DNA from: an uncultured Paracoccaceae bacterium
GTDB taxonomy: Bacteria; Pseudomonadota; Alphaproteobacteria; Rhodobacterales; Rhodobacteraceae
Reading direction: 5' to 3'
Length of the DNA stretch: 64,000 nt
Assembly: GCA_947500055.1 (NCBI GenBank)
Contig: CANMQO010000001.1
Location: 310,001-374,000 of the forward strand
Within the stretch, counting starts at the first letter, position 1; every line of letters starts with the position of its first letter. Position numbers and translations under genes: made by a program. Below are positions 35,426-44,461 of this stretch, piece after piece. The notes below the pieces were generated by a model, which had not been told where the DNA came from, did no database searches, and saw only the letters and a list, made by a program, of their open reading frames with translations.

Positions 35426-36118
35426 ATGCGTGACTGGTCGCCCGTCATGGGCCTCCCTCTTTGGGTGTGGCTATTTGTTTTGCCGAGCCTAATCGGCGCC
35501 TTCTTCCTGATCGCGGGACCAAGACTGGAACCTGTCATGCGCCCGGTTTGGCGTGTTCTTGACTGGATCTATCTGACCAGCGGGGCGATTGCCGGATTTT
35601 TTATGGTGACGATCCTCGCACTGATCGTTGTGGGAATGGTCGCCCGCTGGACCAGCTTCGCTGTTCCGGGGACCACGGAATTCGCAGGCTACGCCATGGC
35701 GGCAACCTCCTTTTTTGCACTTTGTCATGCGCTCACCCGTGGTGCTCATATCCGGGTTTCGATTATTTTGAACGCGAATGATTTCCTCAGGCGCTGGCTG
35801 GATGTATTTGCGGTGTTTGGCGCGGCCGTCATTGCGACATATTTCGCACGTTATGCTGTTAAGGCGAATATGTTCTCTGAAATGTTGAACGATCGGACCC
35901 AAGGCCAGGATCAGATCCCGGAATGGGTCGTCTTGCTGTTTTCCCTGGACTTTGCCGGAGCGGCCGAAGCCGGTACGACATTGGTTTATACACCCGTCTG
36001 GATACCGCAACTGGCCATGTCCGTTGGCACAATCTTACTGGCGATTGCCCTTTGGGACACGCTTTATCGGATGTTGGTGACAGGCGTGAACCCGATCGTG
36101 TCGGAAGCCGTGGAATGA
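35426..36118 (+). CDS. TRAP transporter small permease (DctQ family)
   Basis: A 230-residue membrane protein, longer than many DctQ proteins because of an N-terminal helix (LWVWLFVLPSLIGAFFLIAG) before the four-helix core. The core shows GTTEFAGYAMAATSFFALCH and RGAHIRVSII, the usual DctQ pattern. A perfect 12-bp palindrome, GACCGGCCGGTC (35364-35375), lies between the binding-protein stop and this start. Its stop overlaps the next start (ATGA). Confidence 0.85.
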   Translation: MRDWSPVMGLPLWVWLFVLPSLIGAFFLIAGPRLEPVMRPVWRVLDWIYLTSGAIAGFFMVTILALIVVGMVARWTSFAVPGTTEFAGYAMAATSFFALCHALTRGAHIRVSIILNANDFLRRWLDVFAVFGAAVIATYFARYAVKANMFSEMLNDRTQGQDQIPEWVVLLFSLDFAGAAEAGTTLVYTPVWIPQLAMSVGTILLAIALWDTLYRMLVTGVNPIVSEAVE

Positions 36119-37422
36119 CCGAAGCCTACGCCACCATCGTCTTTCTTTTTGTCCTGTTTACCCTTCTGGGCTCATCGATCTGGATCGGTCTTGCGCTTAT
36201 GGGCGTCGCTTGGGTCGGTATGGAACTGTTCACCACACGACCAGCGGGTGATGCCATGACCACGATCATCTGGACAGGCGCGTCGTCCTGGACGTTGACG
36301 GCTTTGCCACTGTTTATCTGGATGGGCGAAATCCTGTATCGCACCCGGTTGTCGCAGGACATGTTCCGCGGATTGGCGCCATGGATGCGGTGGTTGCCTG
36401 GTGGCTTGCTTCACACCAACATCGCGGGCTGTACGATTTTTGCGGCCGTGTCCGGCTCTTCCGCGGCCACCTTGACGACCGTGGGAAAAATGTCGATCCC
36501 GGAGCTGCGCAAGCGCGGTTATCCTGAATACATGATCGTGGGCACCCTGGCCGGAGCAGCGACGCTTGGCTTGATGATCCCGCCGTCTTTGACGCTGATC
36601 GTTTATGGCGTTTCGATCAACGAAAGCATCATCAAACTATTCATGGCAGGCATCATCCCGGGTCTTGTGCTGGCGGCATTGTTCATGTCCTACATTGCCG
36701 TATGGCACTTTCTTCGCCCGTCACAACGCCCGGCGCCGGAACCATATATGAGCTTTGGCACCATGCTGGCCGAAAGTCGCTTTCTGATACCTGTTCTGTG
36801 CCTTGTCTTTGCTGTCATCGGGTCGATGTATTTTGGCTGGGCGACGGCGACGGAAGCTGCCGCCGTCGGTGTTCTGGGCGCGCTCACGCTGGCGCTGTTC
36901 CAACGATCACTGACGGTTGGCACATTTTTCGAAAGCCTGATGGGGGCTACGCGGACCTCTGCGATGATCGCGCTGATTTTGATGGGCGCTGCATTCCTGT
37001 CACTATCCATGGGCTTTACCGGATTGCCACGTTCATTGGCCGCTTATATCGACGGGTTGAACCTGTCACCGATTACGCTGATTGCGGCATTGACGGTGTT
37101 TTATATCATCCTGGGCATGTTCCTTGATGGTATCTCCTCTGTCGTGCTGACGATGGCCATTGTCGAGCCAATGATCCGGCAGGCGGGCATCGACCCAATC
37201 TGGTTTGGTATCTTTATTGTGGTGGTCGTGGAAATGGCGCAGGTTACCCCACCGATTGGCTTTAATCTGTTCGTTTTGCAGGGCATGACCCGCCACGAAA
37301 TCGGCTATATTTCAAAAGTTGCCCTGCCCATGGTTGGCCTGATGCTGCTGATGATTGTCTTGTTGGTCGCCTTCCCGGAACTTGCGACCTGGCTGCCCGA
37401 CAATATCCGACAAACGCGATGA
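36115..37422 (+). CDS. TRAP transporter large permease (DctM family)
   Basis: A 435-residue multi-helix permease with family segments FAAVSGSSAATLTTVGKMSI, GTLAGAATLGLMIPPSLTL and the C-terminal MAQVTPPIGFNLFVLQGM. ATG at 36115 overlaps the small permease stop, and its own stop overlaps the next start in the same ATGA way, tying transport directly to the two following enzyme genes. Confidence 0.92.
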   Translation: MTEAYATIVFLFVLFTLLGSSIWIGLALMGVAWVGMELFTTRPAGDAMTTIIWTGASSWTLTALPLFIWMGEILYRTRLSQDMFRGLAPWMRWLPGGLLHTNIAGCTIFAAVSGSSAATLTTVGKMSIPELRKRGYPEYMIVGTLAGAATLGLMIPPSLTLIVYGVSINESIIKLFMAGIIPGLVLAALFMSYIAVWHFLRPSQRPAPEPYMSFGTMLAESRFLIPVLCLVFAVIGSMYFGWATATEAAAVGVLGALTLALFQRSLTVGTFFESLMGATRTSAMIALILMGAAFLSLSMGFTGLPRSLAAYIDGLNLSPITLIAALTVFYIILGMFLDGISSVVLTMAIVEPMIRQAGIDPIWFGIFIVVVVEMAQVTPPIGFNLFVLQGMTRHEIGYISKVALPMVGLMLLMIVLLVAFPELATWLPDNIRQTR

Positions 37423-38090
37423 GCCCGTCCGTCACGGTTCTGCAACTGGACACTGATTTTCCGAGGATTGCGGGCGATGTGGGCTGCGCGGACACATATG
37501 TCGATGATATCGAAATCCTGCGGATATCAAACGCAACGGTCGGCCAAATTGTCAGTGCAGAACCTGCAACGATCCCGATTGCGCCATTCGAGGCTGCGTT
37601 GCAGGCGGCGCGCGGGGAGATCGTCGTCACCTCATGCGGTTTTCTGTCCTACTGGCAGGACAAACTTGCCGCGCAGACAGACAAACCCTTCATAAGCTCG
37701 GCCCTGACGGCGCTGCCGCAGCTTTGTGCGATCTATGCCGCTCAAGATATCCTTACATTGACGTTTGATGAGCATAGCCTGAACGCGCATCATTTCGGCA
37801 GGTATCGAACGGAGATCGTCGGATTACCCGAGGACATGCATCTGCGGCAGGTGATTTCGAAAAACCAAACCGTTCTTGATGTTGCGTTGGCCACGGCGGA
37901 GATCACATCACTCATCACCGCGCGACATAAGCCGCACCACAAACACATTCTTTTGGAATGTACCAATCTGCCGCCCTACAAAGCGGCAATTGCCGCTGTC
38001 ACGGGGTTGCCAATCACAGATATACTGACCTGTATTGAAGGCGTGCGCCCGAATACAATCAACCCAGCATATTTAGGGAGTATGCCATGA
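37419..38090 (+). CDS. Asp/Glu racemase superfamily-like protein
   Basis: A 223-residue protein with two cysteines placed as in the Asp/Glu/hydantoin racemase and maleate isomerase superfamily: Cys73 in VVTSCGFLSYW and Cys181 in LLECTNLPPY. In that family the two thiols act as paired acid/base or nucleophile groups. It starts at ATG 37419, overlapping the permease stop, and overlaps the oxygenase start by ATGA. A racemase or isomerase step that feeds the DadA-like or the oxygenase enzyme is a reasonable inference. AroM-like membership is an alternative. Confidence 0.7.
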   Translation: MSPSVTVLQLDTDFPRIAGDVGCADTYVDDIEILRISNATVGQIVSAEPATIPIAPFEAALQAARGEIVVTSCGFLSYWQDKLAAQTDKPFISSALTALPQLCAIYAAQDILTLTFDEHSLNAHHFGRYRTEIVGLPEDMHLRQVISKNQTVLDVALATAEITSLITARHKPHHKHILLECTNLPPYKAAIAAVTGLPITDILTCIEGVRPNTINPAYLGSMP

Positions 38091-39067
38091 AAACCGATTT
38101 CGCAGCTACCCAGCCAAACGACGGTCTTGCAATCCCGGTCATTGACGTATCTGGCGCGATTTCGGGTGATGATATTCAGGGTGTGGCCGATGCAATCCGC
38201 CGGGCAGCCATTGACCATGGGTTTTTCTATATCTCCGGCCATGGGATTGATGACGACCTTATTGAACAGGCCTTTGCCGTTTCCAAAGCTTTCTTTGATC
38301 GACCGGTGAGTGACAAGCAATCCGTCGCGGTTGATGCCACGCAACGTGGTTGGATGGCACAAGGCATGTCGCGCCTTCAGGGGGCCAAGACCTATGACCT
38401 TAAAGAAGTTTTCTTTTGGGGGGCCGAGGTGGCCGCGGATGATCCTGATGTGCTTGCCGGTAAGCCGCTTTGTGCGGTGAACAGATGGCCAGACGTTTTT
38501 CCACGCCTCAAGGCCGATCTGATACCCTATTACGATGCCGTGTGCTTTGTCGCCCGGCGCGTCATTGCCGCCATCGCCGTGAGCCTTGATCAGCCCGCTG
38601 AGTTCTTTGAGAGTGCATATGCGAAACCCCTCGCGCGGGGGCAACTGGTCTACTATCCAGCGTCAACCAAGACGGATGAAGCAAAAGAGCGGTTCGGCGT
38701 TGCACCGCATACAGATTTTGGTGTTCTCACAGTCCTGTTGCAAGATAATAGTGGTGGGCTGCAGGTGCGCGCCAAATCGGGTCAATGGATTGAGGCGCCA
38801 CCCATTCCCGGCACATTGGTCTGCAACATTGGTGATCTTCTCGCGCGGTGGACAAATAATCGCTATGCCTCAACCGTACATCGGGTCATCAATCGGTCCA
38901 CAGATGCCCGCTACTCAATCCCGGTGTTTTTTGATCCGCACACAGACACAGTGATCGATCCGGTAGATATTGGTGTGTCTCAGGCTGAAAGCCTCTTCGC
39001 GCCTGTTCGTGCGGGAGAACACATTGCGGGTCGCAACGCCGACAGTTTTTCCCAACACAAGAAGTGA
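38087..39067 (+). CDS. 2-oxoglutarate/Fe(II) oxygenase, isopenicillin N synthase-like
   Basis: A 326-residue DIOX_N plus 2OG-FeII_Oxy protein. The iron triad is His208, Asp210 (APHTDFGVL) and His265 (STVHRVINR), and Arg275 in RYSIPVFFD binds the 2-oxoglutarate carboxylate. The N-terminal IDHGFFYISGHGI is typical. Such enzymes hydroxylate, cyclise or desaturate small molecules. As last gene of the DadA-TRAP operon it should act on the imported compound or its product. There is no biosynthetic cluster around it, so catabolism is more likely than antibiotic synthesis. Confidence 0.9.
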   Translation: MKTDFAATQPNDGLAIPVIDVSGAISGDDIQGVADAIRRAAIDHGFFYISGHGIDDDLIEQAFAVSKAFFDRPVSDKQSVAVDATQRGWMAQGMSRLQGAKTYDLKEVFFWGAEVAADDPDVLAGKPLCAVNRWPDVFPRLKADLIPYYDAVCFVARRVIAAIAVSLDQPAEFFESAYAKPLARGQLVYYPASTKTDEAKERFGVAPHTDFGVLTVLLQDNSGGLQVRAKSGQWIEAPPIPGTLVCNIGDLLARWTNNRYASTVHRVINRSTDARYSIPVFFDPHTDTVIDPVDIGVSQAESLFAPVRAGEHIAGRNADSFSQHKK

Positions 39068-39124
39068 AGAATGTGAGTGCTTTCCTTGCAACCGAGACAC
39101 CCATGCAGACAATATGCAGCGGGG

Positions 39125-40351
39125 TCAGATCAGGTGATCTGCGATCCAGCGATCCATGATCTCCAATGTTTTGTTGGCAAATGCGGCATCATTGATATGG
39201 CTGTCAATTTCCACCAATGTCGCGTTGTCGGGGCAATGTTTGCGTAGCTCATCAATAAATGCGGCAAGCCCTTCGGCATCTTCCAGAATACCCCCGGCAC
39301 GGTCCCATTCATTGCCACCTTTGAGGGGCAGGAGCAGCACCGTGGGCCCGGTGGCTTTGGCCAGTTTGGCGCAGATCGTACGGGCCATTTCCCGGCGCTG
39401 CGCCAGGTTCATGCTGACCGATGTAATCAGGCGGTTGTGGTCATGAAGATCCTGATCGGCAAGCGCTGGCGGCACCGGATGCCATCCCACCAGATCAACC
39501 AGATCATAGCAACCGATGGACACGATCTGGGGCAGTCCGGCTTTGCCTGCATTGGTCATGCGGTCCGCGCCTGCGCTGATGGCTGACCCCAGCATGTGAT
39601 TGCCCACTTCCTGCGGGGCGAAATCCAGCACGGCCGCAAATTCCCCCTTTGCGGCGAGGCTTTCAAAAGCCCGCCCGCCCATGCCCGTTGCATGGAACAC
39701 GGCCAGTTCAAAACCGCGCGCCTCAAGCGCGGGTTTCAGGTGCACCATGTAACGCAGGACAGTTTTGCCAAAGGATGTCATCCCGATCAGGGGGCGGTCC
39801 CGTTTCATTGGGCGTGCGGCGCGTGCAGCGCCAAGAACCGCCCCCGCAGCCTGCCTGAGCGACGCCTCGCAAACCGAATTGAGACCGTAAAGCCCGCCCG
39901 CCCAAAGGATCATCTGAACATCTGCGGGCAGTCGTTCGGGCGGGATCATCGGCGAAAATGAGACTGTCGATACGATGTATTTTGGTACCCCGATTGGCAG
40001 GGCAGTGCATAGGTCAAGCGCCAGATCGGTACCCATCGAGCCGCCCAGCACAAGCACCCCGTCAAACACCCCTTCGTCATGCAGCCGTGCCGCCAGAAGC
40101 GCAGCCCCTTTGGCCATAATCTGCATGGCGATGTTCTCGTCCCCGCCTGCAATCGCCTCCTGAATTGAGTGCCCGCCTTCCTCTGCCACCTGATGTTTCG
40201 TGTAGTCGGCGGGTGCGCGGGGATCCCCAAGCACGCTGATATCCATCGTTTTCACGACGCCACCCTGTTCACGGATCACATCAGCGATGAAGTTCAGCTC
40301 ATCATCCTTGGTGTCATAGGTTCCAACGACCAGAATAGTGCGATGAGCCAT
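39125..40351 (-). CDS. Tm-1-like ATP-binding domain protein (UPF0261)
   Basis: A 408-residue protein that begins ILVVGTYDTKDDELNFIADV, the defining ATP-site segment of the Tm-1-like/UPF0261 family, and continues with LVLGGSMGTDLALDLCTALP and IGMTSFGKTVLRYMVHLKPA. The plant homologue Tm-1 blocks a viral replicase; the role of bacterial stand-alone members is not established. It is convergent with the oxygenase gene and followed on the minus strand after 14 bp from moaA, so both may share a transcript. Confidence 0.88.
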   Translation of the reverse strand: MAHRTILVVGTYDTKDDELNFIADVIREQGGVVKTMDISVLGDPRAPADYTKHQVAEEGGHSIQEAIAGGDENIAMQIMAKGAALLAARLHDEGVFDGVLVLGGSMGTDLALDLCTALPIGVPKYIVSTVSFSPMIPPERLPADVQMILWAGGLYGLNSVCEASLRQAAGAVLGAARAARPMKRDRPLIGMTSFGKTVLRYMVHLKPALEARGFELAVFHATGMGGRAFESLAAKGEFAAVLDFAPQEVGNHMLGSAISAGADRMTNAGKAGLPQIVSIGCYDLVDLVGWHPVPPALADQDLHDHNRLITSVSMNLAQRREMARTICAKLAKATGPTVLLLPLKGGNEWDRAGGILEDAEGLAAFIDELRKHCPDNATLVEIDSHINDAAFANKTLEIMDRWIADHLI

Positions 40352-40365
40352 GGCGGGTTCCGGTG

Positions 40366-41370
40366 CTAGCCGCCAGTATGCGACATGTGGCGGCTGACCT
40401 GGCCATCAATCTGCTGGCGTGAATAGTCAAAATCATGCCCTTTCGGCTTCAACGCGATGGCGGCCCTGATTGCGTCTTCCAGCACATCATCCGCCTCGGA
40501 TGATCGCAATGGGCCGCGCAGATCGGAATGGCCTTCCTGACCCAGGCATGTGTAAATCTCACCGGTGCAGGTGATCCGGACGCGGTTGCAGCTTTCGCAG
40601 AAATTATGGGTCAACGGTGTGATGAAGCCGATCTTTTGCCCTGTGCTTTCAACACGGACATAGCGCGCGGGGCCGCCGGTATTTTCGGGCAAATCGGTCA
40701 GCGTTGCGCGGGCCGCAAGCTGTGCGCGCAAATCCTTGAGCGACCAATACTGGCCCAGCCGATCCTCGTTGCCCAGATCGCCCATCGGCATGACTTCAAT
40801 GAAAGTCAGGTCCATGTCGCGCTCAGCACACCAATCGGTCAGCGTGAAGAGTTCGTCTTCGTTGAAATCTTGCAAGGCGACCGTGTTGATCTTGACCCGC
40901 AGCCCCGCCTTTTGTGCCGCATCAATGCCACGCAGAACCTGGGGCAGGCGCCCCCAACGGGTGATCCGGGCGAATTTATCCGCGTCCAATGTATCAAGCG
41001 AGACATTCACCCGCCGCACCCCGGCGGCGTAAAGGTCATCCGCGAATTTTTCCAGCTGGCTGCCATTTGTGGTCAGCGTCAATTCGCTCAATGCTCCGGT
41101 TTCCAGATGCCGTGACATGCCGCGGAAGAACGTCATGATATCGCGCCGGACCAGCGGTTCGCCCCCGGTGATCCGCAGTTTTTTCACGCCAAGCCGCACG
41201 AAGGCCGAACACATCCGGTCGAGTTCTTCCAGCGTGAGCAGCTCTTTCTTTGGCAGAAAGGTCATGTTTTCCGACATGCAATAGACGCAACGAAAGTCGC
41301 AGCGGTCGGTCACAGATATCCGCAGGTAGTTGATGGCGCGGGCGAAAGGGTCAATCAACGGGGTGTTCAT
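40366..41370 (-). CDS. moaA: GTP 3',8-cyclase, molybdenum cofactor biosynthesis
   Basis: A 334-residue radical SAM enzyme making the first molybdopterin intermediate from GTP. The N-terminal cluster motif is Cys24-x3-Cys28-x2-Cys31 (CDFRCVYC), the second cluster is in [19 protein letters not shown], and the protein ends in the conserved Gly-Gly tail. [12 protein letters not shown] is the SAM-binding strand. ATG at 41370 stands alone; no moco riboswitch-like structure is seen in the 86-bp region upstream. Confidence 0.95.
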   Translation of the reverse strand: MNTPLIDPFARAINYLRISVTDRCDFRCVYCMSENMTFLPKKELLTLEELDRMCSAFVRLGVKKLRITGGEPLVRRDIMTFFRGMSRHLETGALSELTLTTNGSQLEKFADDLYAAGVRRVNVSLDTLDADKFARITRWGRLPQVLRGIDAAQKAGLRVKINTVALQDFNEDELFTLTDWCAERDMDLTFIEVMPMGDLGNEDRLGQYWSLKDLRAQLAARATLTDLPENTGGPARYVRVESTGQKIGFITPLTHNFCESCNRVRITCTGEIYTCLGQEGHSDLRGPLRSSEADDVLEDAIRAAIALKPKGHDFDYSRQQIDGQVSRHMSHTGG

Positions 41371-41456
41371 CAGGATAACCTAGGCAGGGGCGGGCCCTTG
41401 CGCAAGCATCAAGCCGCGACTTGCAACCGGCATTTGAGCAACATAACGTCAGGGTC

Positions 41457-41939
41457 ATGAAACATACCGTCCTGATGATCCCGATCCTCGTTGCTGCTGG
41501 CTGTACAACACCGTCTTTTCAGGGCCCGTTTGGCGCGCCGCAAGATGGTGGCGTGGATACGGCCGTTCCGGCACCGACGCTTGATCCAACCCCGCCACCG
41601 CCACCGCCCGCAAATGCCACCACGGTGGACCAGTTCGACACGACCACAGCAGAAGATCGTGAAGAGGCCCAGGTGATCAATGCCTCGGCCACGCAAACGG
41701 AATTGGGCACAACGATTGCGTCACTGGGTCCGCCGACAGAACCGGGGATTTGGCTGAAAACCCCGCTGGTGACGCAGCTGACGCCGGGTCGGATCCGCTA
41801 TCAGGGCAAGACGATCAATATCGAGCTGCGCCCATCAGGCGGTGCCCCCGGATCAGGAAGCCAGATCAGCCTTGCCGCGATGCGCTTGATCGAGGCGCCA
41901 TTGACGGGCCTGCCGGAGATCACTGTTTTCGGAAAGTAA
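41457..41939 (+). CDS. Predicted lipoprotein, function unknown
   Basis: A 160-residue protein with a type II signal ending in the lipobox LVAAGC (Cys16). A low-complexity Pro-rich linker (TPPPPPPA) follows, then a small C-terminal domain with GRIRYQGKTINIELRPSGG. No family is recognised. It may be an outer-membrane lipoprotein or D-alanyl-type domain on a flexible linker. It is divergent from moaA and convergent with the AlkD-like gene, with an 18-bp palindrome filling the gap. Confidence 0.7.
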   Translation: MKHTVLMIPILVAAGCTTPSFQGPFGAPQDGGVDTAVPAPTLDPTPPPPPPANATTVDQFDTTTAEDREEAQVINASATQTELGTTIASLGPPTEPGIWLKTPLVTQLTPGRIRYQGKTINIELRPSGGAPGSGSQISLAAMRLIEAPLTGLPEITVFGK

Positions 41940-41957
41940 GATGGGTTTAAACCCATC
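41940..41957. repeat. Perfect 18-bp palindrome filling a convergent gene gap
   Basis: GATGGGTTTAAACCCATC occupies exactly the 18 bp between the lipoprotein stop (41937-41939) and the AlkD-like stop (41960-41958). With one mismatch the symmetry extends to 24 bp. It lacks a loop and U-runs, so it fits a REP-like element or a protein-binding site acting at converging transcripts rather than a classical terminator. Confidence 0.75.
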
Positions 41958-42641
41958 CTACCTTGGCAATTTCCGTGACGCATCTTTGACCGCAAAGGGT
42001 TTCATTGCATCTGCATTCGCTGCCAGAAACGCCCGTACCCGTTCCGGATCATGCTTTGACAGCTCTCGCAACCACCAGGCGATGGCTTTCTGAATGAACC
42101 ATTCCTGATCATCCACATAGGACGCCGCCCAGCCAAGGACCCGGTCCCGAATGTCCAGATCCTGCGGCTTGGGGTTGTTCTGTTTGGTCCATGGCAGGGT
42201 CATCACCAATGCGGCGCGTTTGGTCCAGAGGTGATCGGATCTTGTCCAGTCTTCCACCTGATCAAGTCGCGCAGGCTCTGCCACGAGCCGCTTTTGGCCG
42301 GCGATGCTGGCGTGATCGGCGACCGCCCATGCATCGAAGTCGGGCACCCAGCTTGCGATCAGATCCCATGCCGGTCCATCATCGGGTCGGATCCGGGCCT
42401 GCGTGAGCAGTTTCGCCGCGGCAACCCGCGCCTCGTGCCCGTTGCTTTTCCACAACCCTTTGGCCAGTGCGATCCTGGTGTCGAGGTCCACCTCGGCCCG
42501 CCATTCCTTGACGAACGCGTCGATCACCGGGTTGGCCACGCCATAATAGGGCCGGTCCACCTTGTGATAGCGATGCATTTCGGAGGCCTTGGCCGCATCG
42601 CCCGCCGCCCGCAATGCGGCAAGTGCATTGGCCGGGGTCAT
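41958..42641 (-). CDS. DNA alkylation repair protein, AlkD-like HEAT-repeat glycosylase
   Basis: A 227-residue all-helical protein with the DNA alkylation repair family features: YYGVANPVIDAFVKEW near the start, WDLIASWVPDFDAW, and WVxxDxxFIQKAIAWWLRE-like ending (here DQEWFIQKAIAWWLREL). AlkD enzymes release alkylated purines without base flipping. Its ATG overlaps the glmS stop (ATGA), so it is read from the glmU-glmS transcript. Confidence 0.88.
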   Translation of the reverse strand: MTPANALAALRAAGDAAKASEMHRYHKVDRPYYGVANPVIDAFVKEWRAEVDLDTRIALAKGLWKSNGHEARVAAAKLLTQARIRPDDGPAWDLIASWVPDFDAWAVADHASIAGQKRLVAEPARLDQVEDWTRSDHLWTKRAALVMTLPWTKQNNPKPQDLDIRDRVLGWAASYVDDQEWFIQKAIAWWLRELSKHDPERVRAFLAANADAMKPFAVKDASRKLPR

Positions 42642-44461
42642 TCCACGGTCACCGATTTGGCCAGATTGCGCGGCTGATCGACATCCGTGCCTTTCGCGAT
42701 GGCCGTATGATAGGCGATCAACTGGGCGGGCACGGCATAAAGGATCGGTGCCAGAAACGGATCAATCTCGGGCATCAGGATAGTTTCCCAGACGCCTTCG
42801 CCAGCTTCTTTTGCCCCCTGTTTATCCGTGATCAACAGCACCTTGCCGCCGCGTGCCATGACCTCCTGCATATTCGAGATCGTCTTTTCGAAAAGCGCAT
42901 CGCGGGGCGCCATGACGATGACGGGCACATGTTTGTCGACCAATGCGATTGGGCCGTGCTTGAGTTCGCCGGATGCGTAAGCTTCGGCGTGTATATAGCT
43001 GATCTCTTTCAGTTTTAACGCACCTTCATGCGCAAGGGGATACATCGCCCCACGACCCAGAAACAGGATATCCCGCGCCTCAGCCAGCTTGCGCGATATC
43101 TTGGTTGATTTGTCTTCGATACCCAAAGCGATGTTCAGCACGCCCGGCAGCGCGCGCAGATTTGCCAGTTTGTCGGCGAGTTCCGCCTCATCAATGCGTC
43201 CGCGCGCATGGGCGGCCTGCAACGCCAGAATGGCAAGTGTTGTGAGCTGGCAGGTGAAAGCCTTGGTCGAGGCGACCCCGATTTCGGTGCCCGCAAGGAT
43301 CGGCAGGGCGATATCGCTTTCGCGCGCGATGGAGCTTTCGGGGACATTGACGACCGACACGATCTTGTCCGCCTTGCCCGCCATATAGCGCAGGGCGGCC
43401 AGTGTATCGGCTGTCTCACCCGACTGGCTGACGAACAGTGCCACCGTGCCGGGGGTGACGGGCGGTTCGCGGTAGCGGAATTCGGAGGCCACGTCGATTT
43501 CGACGGGCAGGCCTGCCAGCTGTTCGAACCAGTATTTTGCAACCATGCAGGCGTAAAAGGCCGTGCCGCAGGCCACCATGGTCAGCCGTTCGATCCGTGT
43601 GAAGTCCAGACCCGGTTCCGGCAAGGTGATCGCAGTGGCATCAGGGTCGATGTAATGGTTGAGCGCGCCTTGCAGCACGGTGGGCTGTTCGGCGATTTCC
43701 TTGGCCATGAAGTGTTTGTACCCGGCCTTGTCAATCTGGGCAGTGTCGATCTGGATCACCTTGAGATCACGATTGGCGAGCTTGCCGGCACTGTCGCGAA
43801 TTTCAACCGAATTGCGGCTGATGATCGCCCAGTCGCCCTCTTCCAGATAGGTGATTTTGTCGGTCATCGGGGCCAATGCAATCGCGTCGGAGCCGACGAA
43901 CATTTCGCCCTCCCCATGCCCGATGGCCAGCGGAGAGCCTTTGCGGGCGGCAATCAGCAGGTCATCTTCACCGTCGAACAGGAAACAGAGCGCATAAGCC
44001 CCTTCGAGCCTTGCAATGGTTTGTTCGGCGGCATCGCGCGGGCTAAGCCCTTGGTCACGATAGTAATTTGCCAGCAGTGCGACGGTTTCGGTGTCCGTGT
44101 CGGTTTCAAAGGCAATACCCTGTTCGGCCAGAAACTCCCGCAACTCGCGGAAGTTTTCGATGATCCCGTTATGAACAACCGCAACGCCACCGGCGCGATG
44201 GGGATGGGCGTTGCCCGCGTTGGGTGCACCATGGGTGGCCCAGCGGGTATGGCCGATGCCAGCCTTGCCGGGCAACGGATCGTGGACCAGCAGATCACTG
44301 AGATTGACCAGTTTGCCGACCGCGCGGCGGCGGCCCAGCTTCAGATTGTTTATCGTTGCAATCCCGGCACTGTCATATCCGCGATATTCGAGCCGCTTGA
44401 GCGCTTCGACCAGAATGGGCGCCGCTTCGTGATCGCCCAATACCCCAACAATTCCACACAT
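42638..44461 (-). CDS. glmS: Glutamine-fructose-6-phosphate aminotransferase (isomerizing)
   Basis: A 607-residue enzyme making glucosamine 6-phosphate. The mature N-terminal nucleophile is Cys2 in MCGIVGVLGD. The Ntn glutaminase domain is followed by two SIS domains (FVSQSGETADTLAAL and LGRGAMYPLAHEGALKLKE), and the protein ends in DQPRNLAKSVTVE as usual. No glmS ribozyme is expected in this lineage and none is seen. glmU is directly upstream (adjacent stop and start), so both steps to UDP-GlcNAc are co-expressed. Confidence 0.97.
   Translation of the reverse strand: MCGIVGVLGDHEAAPILVEALKRLEYRGYDSAGIATINNLKLGRRRAVGKLVNLSDLLVHDPLPGKAGIGHTRWATHGAPNAGNAHPHRAGGVAVVHNGIIENFRELREFLAEQGIAFETDTDTETVALLANYYRDQGLSPRDAAEQTIARLEGAYALCFLFDGEDDLLIAARKGSPLAIGHGEGEMFVGSDAIALAPMTDKITYLEEGDWAIISRNSVEIRDSAGKLANRDLKVIQIDTAQIDKAGYKHFMAKEIAEQPTVLQGALNHYIDPDATAITLPEPGLDFTRIERLTMVACGTAFYACMVAKYWFEQLAGLPVEIDVASEFRYREPPVTPGTVALFVSQSGETADTLAALRYMAGKADKIVSVVNVPESSIARESDIALPILAGTEIGVASTKAFTCQLTTLAILALQAAHARGRIDEAELADKLANLRALPGVLNIALGIEDKSTKISRKLAEARDILFLGRGAMYPLAHEGALKLKEISYIHAEAYASGELKHGPIALVDKHVPVIVMAPRDALFEKTISNMQEVMARGGKVLLITDKQGAKEAGEGVWETILMPEIDPFLAPILYAVPAQLIAYHTAIAKGTDVDQPRNLAKSVTVE

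Noticed and set aside
41371..41456. Possible molybdenum cofactor riboswitch upstream of moaA
   Set aside because: The 86-bp spacer is too short and shows no extended paired structure of that class.
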